A stretch of DNA of 64,000 nt from Hypericum androsaemum (lineage: Eukaryota > Streptophyta > Magnoliopsida > Malpighiales > Hypericaceae). The stretch covers positions 17,048,228-17,112,227 of the forward strand of contig OZ023184.1 of the NCBI GenBank assembly GCA_963995505.1. The letters are read 5' to 3'. Numbering within the stretch: the stretch's first letter is position 1; every line of letters begins with the position of its first letter. Of the stretch, positions 21,809-33,462 are shown one piece after another. The notes under the pieces are model-generated. The model made no database searches and was not told the DNA's origin. It saw nothing but the letters and a program-made list of their open reading frames with translations. Made by a program: the position numbers and the translations under genes.

Positions 21809-23830
21809 TGATATGAATCAGATCTGCAAGAAATCTAAATTATGTTATAATTTTATTTTTGCAAATTTTGAGTGTGTTTTGGAAGTGAATTATATGTTAA
21901 CTTTGTCTTTAGGAGTTCTAGTCTATTTAGAAAGTCAATTATGTGACAATTTTATTTCTTTAGGAGTTCTATTCTGTTTAAGAACTCACTTGTGTGATAA
22001 TCACATTTTTTGAGCATTCCTATAGGGACTAGAGTTGTTGTCCTTATTAGTTTCCCATTCTAAGTCTTATTTTGCCCTAGTTAGAAGTTTTGTTCAGTTT
22101 GGAATCTCTTTGTAACTTTTAGCCTACATATAGAAATATTGAATCAGAATGAGGAGAACAATTTGGATAAAAAAATATGGGCTTTGCTCTTTTGGTTCTT
22201 TGGAACTGTCCGAACGCAGTGCAGCGATTCTGTTGAGTTTAGTTTGACTTATCAAGCGGATCTGCATCATCGTTTGTGGCATCTTCATCAAATCAAGGAT
22301 CTACTTTCCCTACACTAGTGGGTTGAGGTTCTTAATGCCAAGGTTAGTGTAGAGGAGTAAATAACGAGTCAAGATTTCCATCTATCTGAAAGTAGAAAGA
22401 CTGGCTTTTGCGTGGATCTGTAACGGGGTTCACATCAGTTAGTATCAGAGCCTAATTTTATTTTTTATATTTTCGAGTCTGTTTAGGAAGTTAATTATAT
22501 GTTAATTTTATTCTATAAGAATTCTAGTCTATTTAGAAAGTCAATTATGTGACAATTTTATTTCTTTAAGAGTTCAAGTCTGTTTAGTAAGTCGCTCACG
22601 TTTTAATCACCTTTTAAGTCATAATTTACCTAGTTAGAAGTTTTGTTCCATTAGGAATCTCTTTGTAACTTTCTGTCTACATATAGTGGCATTATAAATA
22701 AGAAGCAGAAAGAATAATTTGGATACAAAATATATGTGCTTTGTTCTCTTGGTTCTTTGGAACTGTTCAAACACATCGGAGCGATTCCACCGCGTTCTTC
22801 TTTGACATATCAAGCGAATCTACATCACTGTTTGTGGTGTCTTCACTAAATAAAGGTTTTTGTTTCCACACAGCAGCGGGTAGAGATTTTTCATACCGAA
22901 GTTCTTGCAGATGCATAAATAACAGGTCGAGATTTTCATCAATCTGAACATAGAAGGTCTAGTTTTTGCGCGGATTTGTAACAGGGTTCACATCAGTTGG
23001 TATCAAAGCTTAGGCTCTACTTCACATATCTCTATCTTTAATTTTATTTTTTTATCATTATAGTATTAAAATTAGAGTTTTTATTATTGTCTTAGTTACA
23101 AAAAAAATTGAAAAAGATAAAAAAGGAAAAGAAAGAAAGAAAGAAAAGAAGGCAGCCTAGCAAACAAAGAGAAAGAAGACTGTTAAAAAATCTGAAAAAA
23201 GAAAAAGAAAAGGGTAAAGAAGAATAGAGAATTTGCAAGAATATGTCATACGACTTCTCAAGAAGAGTTTTTGAAGGTGTTGCACCATTGGTTGGTGATC
23301 CAAACAAGTTTATGGAGGCCATTCTTGGTGGCACGAGGCTTCCTTGTGAAATGCTTTGAAGATTGCATGAAGGTTTATATGAATAAGCAAATCTTTATCT
23401 TTTGAATTGGAGATGATTCCAGATTGTTTCTATTCCAAGTATCTATTCTGTTAGAGTGGAAGGTATCAAGTGCAGCCATGACGTTCAAAGATTTCATTTT
23501 GTTACAGCATGGTTGAGAATTGGAAAAAATATGATATATCCAAGGATTTGAGGACAAATCTATTTCAAGAGGAAGGGAATGATATGAATCAGATTTGTAA
23601 GAAGCCCAAATTATGTAATAATTTTATTTTTGAGGATTTTGAATATGTTTAGGAAGTTAATTATATGATTTAGTTTTTAAGAGTTCTAGTCTATTTAGGA
23701 AGTCAATTATGAGACAATTTTGTTTCTTTAGCAATTCAATTATGTTAAGAAACACAACGGTTTGCAACGAAGCGATTTCGTTGAATTCACCTTTGATTTA
23801 TCAAGCAGATCTATATCACTGTTGTGCCAT
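21809..23830 (+). mobile_element. Rearranged relative of the array element: two LTRs joined, short internal region, truncated third LTR
   Basis: LTR d1 (21809-22437, TGATATGAATC...TTCACATCA) is followed by a primer site (GTTAGTATCAGAGCC). A few bases later comes a second LTR lacking its first ~45 bp (22456-22995), with its own primer site (GTTGGTATCAAAGCT). An internal remnant (22996-23579) ends in CAAGAGGAAGGGAA, and LTR d3 (23580 to about 23830) is truncated. The LTRs share the TGATATGAATC terminus and the GGTTCTTTGGAACTGT...TATCAAGCGGATCT region with the array at 7.5-15 kb, but in + orientation. Deletion between tandem copies explains the d1-d2 junction. Confidence 0.75.
23244..23579 (+). 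pseudogene. Internal coding remnant of the d element
   Basis: A start at 23244 gives MSYDFSRRVFEGVAPLVG and about 20 further residues before a stop. The polypurine end reads KDLRTNLFQEEGNDMN in frame, the same C-terminal signature as the array ORF. The middle is missing. I cannot assign a domain. Confidence 0.4.
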
Positions 23831-24325
23831 CGAGTTGATTTATTTTTCAATATTAAAGTGTGTTTATTATTATTCCATCTAAGATAAAAATAATTATTAT
23901 TATTTGTGTAGAAAACAATACACACATGGACACTCATGATAGGCGATTATTGACAAGAAAAAACCGGCCAAACAAATAAGATAATTTGACAAAGTCATCA
24001 ACTTTATGAATGAATAGTCCAAATTTGAACCGAATAAATTTTTGAATGGTGACAAACGTCTCTCCACAAATATTGCTATTGTTTAATGCAGAGACGACAA
24101 TTGGGTCTTTAAAGTCCTGTGGACCTCATAGGAAACAGAAATTCTCATGCTAGGGCTTCAAAGGAATGGGAAACAGAAATTCTCGTATGCATAGGCTACA
24201 AAGGAATTGGAAACATAAATTTTAAAGCTCAATTAATTCGTTGGAATTGAAAAAACACGCTTTACCTTCTCATTCTTCACTATTCTTTACCCTCTTAAGT
24301 TACCTACAATAATATCTAACTCTCT
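23831..24325 (+). promoter_or_regulatory. F-box locus 5' flank, copy B, cut by a LINE
   Basis: It matches copy C (56210-56640) over GAAAACAAT..., GGCCAAACAAATAAGAT and AATTGGGTCTTTAAAGTC. It matches both A and C over ATTCTCATGCT-GGGCTTC and CTTTACCTTCTCATTCTTCAC. The match stops near 24325, where LINE 5' leader sequence begins, so no coding part of copy B is visible. Confidence 0.5.
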
Positions 24326-27077
24326 TGGTTGGAGCATGCCACCCTCTCCCTCTCCCTAAGTTTTTCCTTTCTTTATCCAAGCCATCCCAGTCCTTAAGCC
24401 CTACCTAATCTTCCTCATTAACACCTCACCATCCTCCCTTCCAAGCTTTTACTTTCCTTACCCATCCTTTATTACTTCCATTCCTTCCCTACTTTACCTT
24501 TCAACCCAACACCAGTTGTCATCATCCACTCCTTTTAACCTTCCTTTCAACCTCATTTCCTTTATTCCGTTTGTCCTCTTTTGTTGCCAGAACAACTTTC
24601 CATGGATCCTAACCATGAAGAAAGTTCTTAATAAGCTGAAGCTCTGCGTGTAGCTGAGTTAGTAAAATATGGGCCCGACTTAGAACTAGTTCTTGTCGAT
24701 AAGATCATCTCTTCTAGGCAGACTAGGGTTCCTTCCCTGAAAGCAGGTGTGGTGAACTCTTGGGGTACAAAAGCTGAAGATTTTGATGTTTGAGAGCTAG
24801 CTCCAAATATTTTCTCCTTCTCGTTCAAAGTCTTGGAAGATAAAAATTGGGCTTTGAACAACGCTCCTTGGTCAGTGGATTGCCAGCATCTGGTGCTTAA
24901 AGCTTGGGATCCTTTGGTTTCCTGGTCATCGATAGATTTCTTGATCTCTAGCTTCCATATCCAGGTTCTCGATCTCTACTTTCCTTTGATGAGAATGAGA
25001 TCACTTCTCCGGGAAGAGGTGCCTTTCTTAGGCTTCAAGTGTTAGTTGCTATGGACTTACCTATTCCTACTGGCTTTAGGGTTCCAGGAGCTGGAATGGA
25101 TCCAGGGCTAATAACGTTAACATACGAGAGGTTCCCGAAAATATGTTTCTTTTGTCGTAGGCTAGGCCACTCAAATATGTTCTACTCCATTGACAGGAAA
25201 ATTGCTGAAGCTTTCAAGAAGATGGAAACCAAAGATCTCCCCTTTGGTGTGTGGTGAAGGGCAGTTCTTCCTTTCCCCCAACGTTTTGGTCATCTTCTCT
25301 TTCAGGGTCGAAACTCATCTCCTACGAGGCCCCTTGGTGGTAGGAAGGCGCTTCCTGAGTGTGGGATTGGAGCTTCTACATCCCTGTCTCTTCTTGCTTT
25401 GGAGTTGCCCAAATTCAATAAAGATGGCAACTCTTTAGAAAATTACCATATTGCCCCTCGTGGAGCAACTGGAACTTCTTCTTAAGAAGTGGGGGACAAT
25501 TTAGTAAAATTCCATTACAGTTGTCTCTTCCCTTTCTGAATCCTCTGTTCTGAGGCTGAGTGGACAGGTGGCTCAGAGGGTTTCGTCCCTCTCCTATTGG
25601 TTCAGTTCCAACTTCCAACTAAATCGGTGGATGAGAGGGAAATTTACGTTCTAGACCAACTGTTCCAAATAGAATATTCCAATCCCAATCCAACCTTCTC
25701 TTTCATCCATGTGGATAGAAAATTTTCAACCCCCTCCCCAAAGCCCAAAAATGCAAATTATCTCTCTCTTAATCCTTTTATCCCTCCCCGACACCTATCT
25801 TCATTACTAAGAGAAAATCCCCAATTTCAACTGAAAGCCCTAACCTGAATTCCACTAAAAAAGCCAAAAAGTTTTCAATTTACCCTAATGTTTTGGATGT
25901 TTCGATGTCTTCTTTCTTGTTCCAGGTACCAGTTATGGAATTCTCAATCGTTTCCTCCCTAATAGGGGAAGAGGCACTAAAGCTATAAAGATCTCTGTTT
26001 CGTTTGCTCCCTACCTAGAGGTACCTCTATATATCTCTCCACTAGTTGTTCCGAGGGAGTCGCCTAGCTCAGGTAATAAATCCCTCTCCTTTTCTCAAAT
26101 AGCATTCAACTTGAGAATCAGTGATCGCTCTTGCTTGGAACCCTGACAGTTCAAGTCCTCAGAGGAATTGAACTAAACACTCATTTCTTTAATCCCTAAA
26201 GTTGCGAACCCGGTTGAAATTGGTGAATTTAATTAGTTTATGCAATTTTGCTTATAGAGTGTATTCCAAAATTCTTGCTAACTATTTTAAACCTTTGATA
26301 GAATCTCTGATCACTGAAAGTGAAGGTGCTTTTGTCAGGAATCCTTGTATTTAGGATAACATAACTATAGCCCATGTAGCTCTCCACACGCTTAGAACAT
26401 ATTCTAGGAAGAATCTCTCTATGGCTATCAAATTGGACTTGAAAAAAGTCTATGACTTGGTAAACTGGTCTTTTCTTGAGAAGGTGATGCTGAAATTGGG
26501 TTTTCCTTCTACATAGGTGGAGATTGTTTTGAGTTATGTTCGTTCTGATTTTTTTAGTGTCTTATTTAACAGACAACCTCTGGACCGGTTTAATGCATCT
26601 CGTGGTATTCGTCAGGGAGACCTTTAGTCTCATTTCTTGTTTTTTTTTTCTCCGATGCATTGGCTCATTTTCACGATAACTCTGTGCATTTGGGTACTAT
26701 ACAGAGCTTTAGGTTTAATTCTCATTGTCCTACTATTTCTCTTTTTTTTTTGTAGACGATACCCTTTTCTTTGGTAAGGCTTCTGTGACGAAAACTACTA
26801 ATTTAAGCATGTTCTTGATTCTTTTGTGAATGCTTCTAGTAGGATATTAACTTTCATAAGTTTAGCATCTGTTTTGCTAAGCTTGAATCGATTGAGAACA
26901 TGTCAAATATCATGGGTATTCTGGGGATGCAACAAATGTCGAGGAATGATAAATATCTAGGTTAACATTCTTTTTGGGGTAGATCTAAAATTGAAGCTCT
27001 TAAGTTCATTCTGGATAGGATTAAATGCAAGACGATGAGTTGGAAACATAAATTGTTGAACATGGCTAGTAGAGAAG
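24326..27077 (+). mobile_element. Decayed LINE, left part: leader, ORF1, reverse transcriptase start
   Basis: A pyrimidine-rich leader (24326-24602) precedes ORF1. From 24603, MDPNHEESS is followed by a stop. A DUF4283-type domain then carries NIFSFSFKVLEDKNWALNN and DPLVSWSSIDF (24800-24980), and a zinc knuckle ICFFCRRLGHS lies near 25145. Low-complexity tail text runs to about 25850. Reverse transcriptase text starts near 26250 (RVYSKILANYFKPL, then IKLDLKKVYDLVNWSFLEKV at 26430, then GIRQGD at 26605). No endonuclease domain is visible between them, so it was deleted. The catalytic DD region near 26750 is frame-shifted. The element continues at 36363 beyond an inserted LTR element. Confidence 0.8.
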
Positions 27078-29902
27078 TGTCACGACCCGAACTCAGGTCG
27101 GTGACCGACACTAAACTTCAACTCATGTTATTCACAAAATAAATCTAGCCAGCCTCTAACGTATTCAAATTTATAATCATAAGTATTTAAACATAAAATT
27201 AAAACCTAATGATATTTAGTTTCATATTCCAAGTTTACAAAATATAAGTCAAGCTTTTTCTTTTTAATACATACTCCCAAGATCAAAACAAATCCTGTGA
27301 CTACGGAGCTTCTAGATCAATGAGAAAAATACAAACAGGAGAACTCCAAACCAGTCCCGGAGAATAAAGTAGACTTATACGATCAGAGTATATCTCCGAA
27401 CTAATACAACTCATATTCGAGTTCCTGCAAAACTGGTGAGAGGGGAGAATGAGTATTTTGGAACACTCAGTAAACAAATAAGATATGCATCGCAATTTAT
27501 TTAGCTAATCAATGCACAAACATAACTAAAATATGCATATAACTAACATGGCAAATAAATTATGCGGAAATGTACATTGTTCAAAAGTCATACTTACCAA
27601 ATGACCAAATATAGCATATAATCACAAAGTCGCAAAAACATGAGCAAACTACGCAATTTGACACATGACACATAATCGATAACCTCATCGGCCAAATAGT
27701 TCTGCCCGCCGTAGGCAACCATATCACATTAGACCAACCTCATCGGCCAAATAGTTCTGCCCACCACAGGCAACCATATCATATCAGACCAATCTCATCG
27801 GCCAAATAGTTCTGCCCGACATAGGCAACCATATCATATCAGACCAACCTCATCGGCCAAATAGTTCTGCCCGCCGTAGGCAACCATATCATATCAGACC
27901 AATCTCATTGGCCAAATAGTTCTGCCCGCCGTAGGCAACCATATCATATCAGACCAACCTCATCGGCCAAATAGTTCTGCCCGCCATAGGCAACATATCA
28001 TATCAGACCAATCTCATCGGCCAAATAGTTCTGCCCGCCTTAGGCAACCATATCATATCAGACCAACCTCATCGGCCAAATAATTCTGTCCGCCGTAGGC
28101 AACCATATCATATAGTGACGCTATCTATATTATATAGTTATTCGTATCACATAAATTCATAGGCTCGAAACGAATCAACTAGGTCCAATGAACAAACCAA
28201 CATCTCCAGTGCCCACTCGAGGCCAAATTAAGCAAACACTTACAAATCATAATGTCGCGTCATAATGCTCATATGTAAAATGCACAATATGCACTAACAA
28301 TACCATATTTAAATCATAACAAATAAATAGAGTGCGCCAAAGAAAATATGAGTCACATATTATTTGTTTACCGATTTCGGCTCAACGACCATAAGAATCG
28401 GCAGTCCTCTTTCCAATATACAAATTCCTTCATTTGGAATTCAACTCGTTTGAGTTCGATACCCACTCAATCCTTTCCAAATATCCTTAAATATTTTCCA
28501 AGACCTGTAATATTCAAATGGCTCCAAAAATTCAATCGAACTATAAATTACTACAAATAATTACCAATTTCTCAATCCAATATTCTAAATCCTTCGGTTC
28601 TTTCATTCTTTCTAATTTGCAGCATATTTAAATTTTTCGTCTAAACAGATCGAACCCCACAATTTCACCTTCAATCTAATTGACCTCCTCTGATTTACAA
28701 TCCTTGTATAATTACCAATTTCTTAGTCCATTACTGTAGATCACTCCAATCTTTTTATTTCTGTTTCTTATAGTCCTATTAATACCAAGCCCAATATTTA
28801 TTAAATCCTCTTCGAAATTAAATAATTTCTTCAAACGTATTATTTTTAGCTATCATTATTGTAATATCTAACCATACTGATCATGAAACAACTACCAAAT
28901 ATATATCGATCTAGTTTATTAAGTCTTAGTTGCCTTGTTATTCAAGTGTCCTCGAATAACTTCTTTTAATCCTTCTGATTCTTTTTCTTTTAGTTTCCTT
29001 CTATACTCTCATTCATTCAAGTCATGTATATTTGAAAAGATCTTAATTCTCCTCATTCTCGGCACTACGTAAACAAATTCATGGTCATGAAATTCTCATG
29101 TCAAATTGATACAAAATTCTGCTTTTCTATCTATATTTCTTTACTAATTTACCAATTTCATAAATAGATTTTAATTATATACTAATAATTTATACGAAAC
29201 TATTTAAAATTTGCCTACCATATTAATTTTCTTTTTTTGTACTATCTTTGTCGTGTCAAACCCCCTTCTTTTGTTTTCCTTTCCCTTCGGTTCAGTCCTT
29301 TCTAATTTTTATTTTCGGTGCAATTTCTGGTGAACCTCTAGCTTCCACTTTCTTGTTCAATTTTATAGATGGAAAATTTTGCCTAAATTACTCACTGAAG
29401 TGCCACGTTCTAGTTTTCTTTTTCCTCTTCTTTTACCACTGCCACGTTTTACTTTTCATTCCTTTTTGTCAGATTTATCTAGATCCATTTACCCCTTCAA
29501 TTGAGGATAAGAGTAACGGTTCTAATTTTATAATATTTTATTCTTGTTTTGGTGGCAATTGTTCAATTCCGCCACGTTTCTTTTTTTTTAGTTATCCTAT
29601 TTTATTTTAGCATTCCTTATCTACTAAAAATGGTTAGAAATTTATAGAATTCATATTTTTTTCTTACTACTAATTAAATTGTTTCCTCGTATAAATTTAT
29701 CAATCGATCAACATTTCTTATACATCGGGTTATCGAATTGACCATAGTCATCAATCGGTCTAATTAAATTAAATCTTAGAATATCTCAATCACTAATTAG
29801 CATTAATATTTTTCGACATAGTAGTATATTTTTATCTTATAAAATAATTTAGCATACTTGATTAAATCTAATCAAGTTTAACTAAAATTGTCGGGTATTA
29901 CA
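27078..29902 (-). repeat. Giant-LTR element 1, 3' LTR (2825 bp)
   Basis: Highly similar to 33463-36362, including eight 55-bp units. A 64-codon minus-strand frame (27301-27495) lies near the LTR's 3' end. Confidence 0.93.
27683..28114. repeat. 55-bp tandem repeat, 8 units
   Basis: Units start CCTCATCGGCCAAATAGTTC at 27683, 27738, 27793 and so on, with scattered substitutions. No unique spacers separate them. Confidence 0.93.
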
Positions 29903-32900
29903 TTCTCCCCTCCTTATAAAAATTTTGTCCCCGAATTTACTTGTACAAAATTTTCTCACTAATCATCTAAATCGATGAATACTTTATTTAGTTTCTTACC
30001 TTACATTTTTGTAGTTTGTGTATTGCGTTCCTACTTTACTTTGTAAATTTGAAATTCTTTATTTCAAAGTTTTCAATTTTTCTTATCCAAAATTCTCTTT
30101 GGTACTTTTGATACACCAAATTTAACTAATCTTAACTATTTGTTTAAAGATAAGACCAACAGCAGGATCACATGAATTCATTTGATTACTAGATGTAGCT
30201 TTCACGTGGCAATGTCACCATTGTTGTGGCGAATCTAACATGTCACTAACTCAATTTCCTCTAAATTGTCAAACGAGTTACTGTATTTAGGATTAGGTCT
30301 ACATCTTCTACCAAAATTCATATCTCTTTCATAAGGGTCTCTTGATTACATGTGTGTCTTTCCATAAAATTATATATCTTTCCATATTTTATCCTTAAGA
30401 ATAACCTTTAGTCTTTTCATTTATTCTCCAAACAATTCAAATCGAAATAACCCCTTCGATCAAAGTTTTAACACCTTATATCTGACATGATCATTTTTCT
30501 ACTTCTTCTAATTTTTTGATCAATTCTTTTAAAACAGAACCTCAATAAGTTTTAAGCTTATTGGTCTCAATTTCATATTGTATGCATTTTAGTTTCTGCA
30601 TAATTCCAAACTTAGTATTTTGTAATATTACCAAAAAAAATTAGTCATATCTTCTATTATCTCTTTCCATAATTTTTCTCAGACTCAAACTTACTTATGC
30701 ATAATGCTCTCTACCCTTGTTATCTCCATATATCTCAGATAGTTTGATATACTTATAATTCTGTCAATAAATTTTCTTTAATTCTATTTTTTTGTCATAT
30801 ATTCAGTAATTTTGCTTATCTCTTATTCAGGTCATCCCTAGACCATATCTTCCGTAATCTTACTAACATTTATTCAATCAGCCCAAAAATGTCAAAATCT
30901 TACAAAAATTTGATATATTAATTCTCAAAGGTTTGCTTTTCACCATGACACCACCGAAAGCCTTTTGGTTCTTAAAGTTGTATGTGTATATTGGGTTCTT
31001 GAAAAACTAAACCTCTCAAACAACCAACCGTATCACTTTACCACCTCCAAAACTCAAATTTTTTTATAACCTTTCAATACTTCAAATCCGCTTACACTTT
31101 GTCATAGCTACTTATCTCCTAACAATCCTTTTCTTAACCACCAAAACTTTTACAAGGATAAACTTAACAAAAACTTATAGTTGCATAAAGTTCACAACAT
31201 TAGTTGTAATTCCTTAATGTGCTCTTCTAAATAATTCTTATACACCCAATGTTTCCATAAAATTATTAACTTATCTCTCGTACACTTGAGCACTCGATTC
31301 ATAATCTTTATCACAAAATTCATCATATTGATGAACCACATGACATATCGCTACCTTGTAGCGCATATGCTAAGTTCCAAAGATTATGTGGACTATGTCC
31401 TCTTTTATTAGCACCATGACCTTATTTCATTCATCTTGCAATTAAAAAAAATGTACCTTAAAGTTTTTTTTTACTAACTTGAATCTTTGTTCTTTAAATT
31501 TGCTTAACTCTTTTTCTTGGATAAAGTCATACTTAATAGTGGTACACACGTTAATATTTTTTTTTCCATTGTAAATTTATCATATTACTAAATCTTGCTT
31601 CAAATCACAAATTAATTTATCTCATCAAACTTCTCAATAATTTTCTTTCACTAGTTAAATCTTGTGCCCTTTCTAGTTTTCCATAATCTACCTTTCTACA
31701 ATTATAAGTTTTCACTAAATTTCAAACCAAAACTCAGAATCTTAGCAAATATCTCTTATATCCAAATTACCATCCCCTTCAAAACTCTAAGACTTCATTC
31801 TTCAGAAGACTCTAGCATACTTTGATAATTTTGTCTTTGTTAGTACATAGATTTTCTAGTTCTCAAATTAATTATCAGGTGTTCCGTAGATTATTTAACA
31901 TATATTTTATTTATAACCACAAAAATGCTTAGACATTTACTTGATGGAGTAGTATCTACAAATACTTCCATCAAAGTACATAGCTATTTTCACCTCCCTG
32001 GCATTTTCTAAGGATTGAACCCAAATTTTGTTGTTATTTGTTTTCATACTAACACACAACTTTAGTGACTACTAAGTCACTCATATCTTATCACTTCACA
32101 TATCAAAATTTGTATAATCAAACATAGGTTCCAAAGCCTACATCATAGGTACTCATATTCTCATATTTCTTAATCTTCCACTTCTCAAAATAATAAATTT
32201 AAAATATTTTCTTTACCGACTTTGAGTTGTCTTAAATTCATGTTTTACTAGTCAAATCTTTTCGTCTGTTTCTATCTCTGAGTCATTTTCTAATTGATGA
32301 TTTATCTCAAATTTCTCTTATCCAAATTATATTTGCTTCCCCCTCTCTTATAGAGCTTGCACAACATTATCTCAATAGTATTGTGCTTATTGTAACCATA
32401 AGCTACCTCGTTTGTAGATTATCAAAGTTTTAAGTCATAATTCTACCTTACATTATTCATGACTTAGATTATATGCATCAGATTATAATCTAATTACAAA
32501 GAATAACTTTATGGCTTTCCTATAGCCTCGGAAATATTTTCCCGAACTAATAGGTAAACTTTGTAGTTTTGTTAAAACTATGGACCTTTATGTTTTATGT
32601 TGTTGGACTACCTTCTCCTTGAGCAATTTATCTTATAAAAAATTCTCTTTGTCAAAATTCATAGCCACAATTCAAACCAAAATGCATACTCAATCATAAC
32701 TTCCTCAAAGTATTCAAAGTTGTAAAAGCAATAACTTAATTGTAATTTAATTCATATATCACAATCCCATAAGTCCATTCATAATAAATCTCACACCACT
32801 TTCTCAATATATATTTTTATATTCCAGAGCACACTTAAGAATTAGTTTCTAATATATTCTTCTTCCACATAATGTTATTCATAATTTTCTCTTTTCAAAC

Positions 32901-33462
32901 ATATTTAAACTCAAAAGAACATTCTCAATGCATAAATAAACAAACATAGAAGAGTTCACAAAGACATAACTCAAACATTCGGTGAGACTCTAATCAATGG
33001 CCCAATATATATATAGGAAGAAATCAAATATATAAGGGTGTTTAGATGATTTGGACAAAGTGGTGATCAGTCACTTCATCAAAATCTCACCCAAGGAATG
33101 ATTTTCATATATATAAATATATATACTCAAATGGGCTCTTCAAAGGAATAAATATACAAACAGGACCCGAGTTCTCACCAAAATGTAGAGTAAATGCCTC
33201 GTCATATCAACAATGTATCACATAAGTTCCTCAAATAAGAATCTCAAACATAAACATCTCAAACAACTTTTCAATTTATCACACCAACATGTTCAAACAT
33301 AAACAAATCTTCCTTAACACAGAAAAGATTAAGGCATGAGCAAACGACACAGATAGAAGGGACACAACGATATGAGGAATCATATGCTCGATAGCACAAC
33401 TTATGATACTCGACACCCAATAATTCAAACAAGGCTCTAACCTAGAGCTCTGATACCAAGTC
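29903..33462 (-). other. Interior of giant-LTR element 1, non-coding
   Basis: About 3.56 kb of AT-rich sequence, homologous in reverse complement to 39932-43610. The end beside the 3' LTR reads, in minus sense, like the FGDRIFIRRGE-type ending of plant Ty3/gypsy polyproteins. This suggests descent from a coding element by decay. No open frame above about 60 codons is convincing. Confidence 0.7.
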
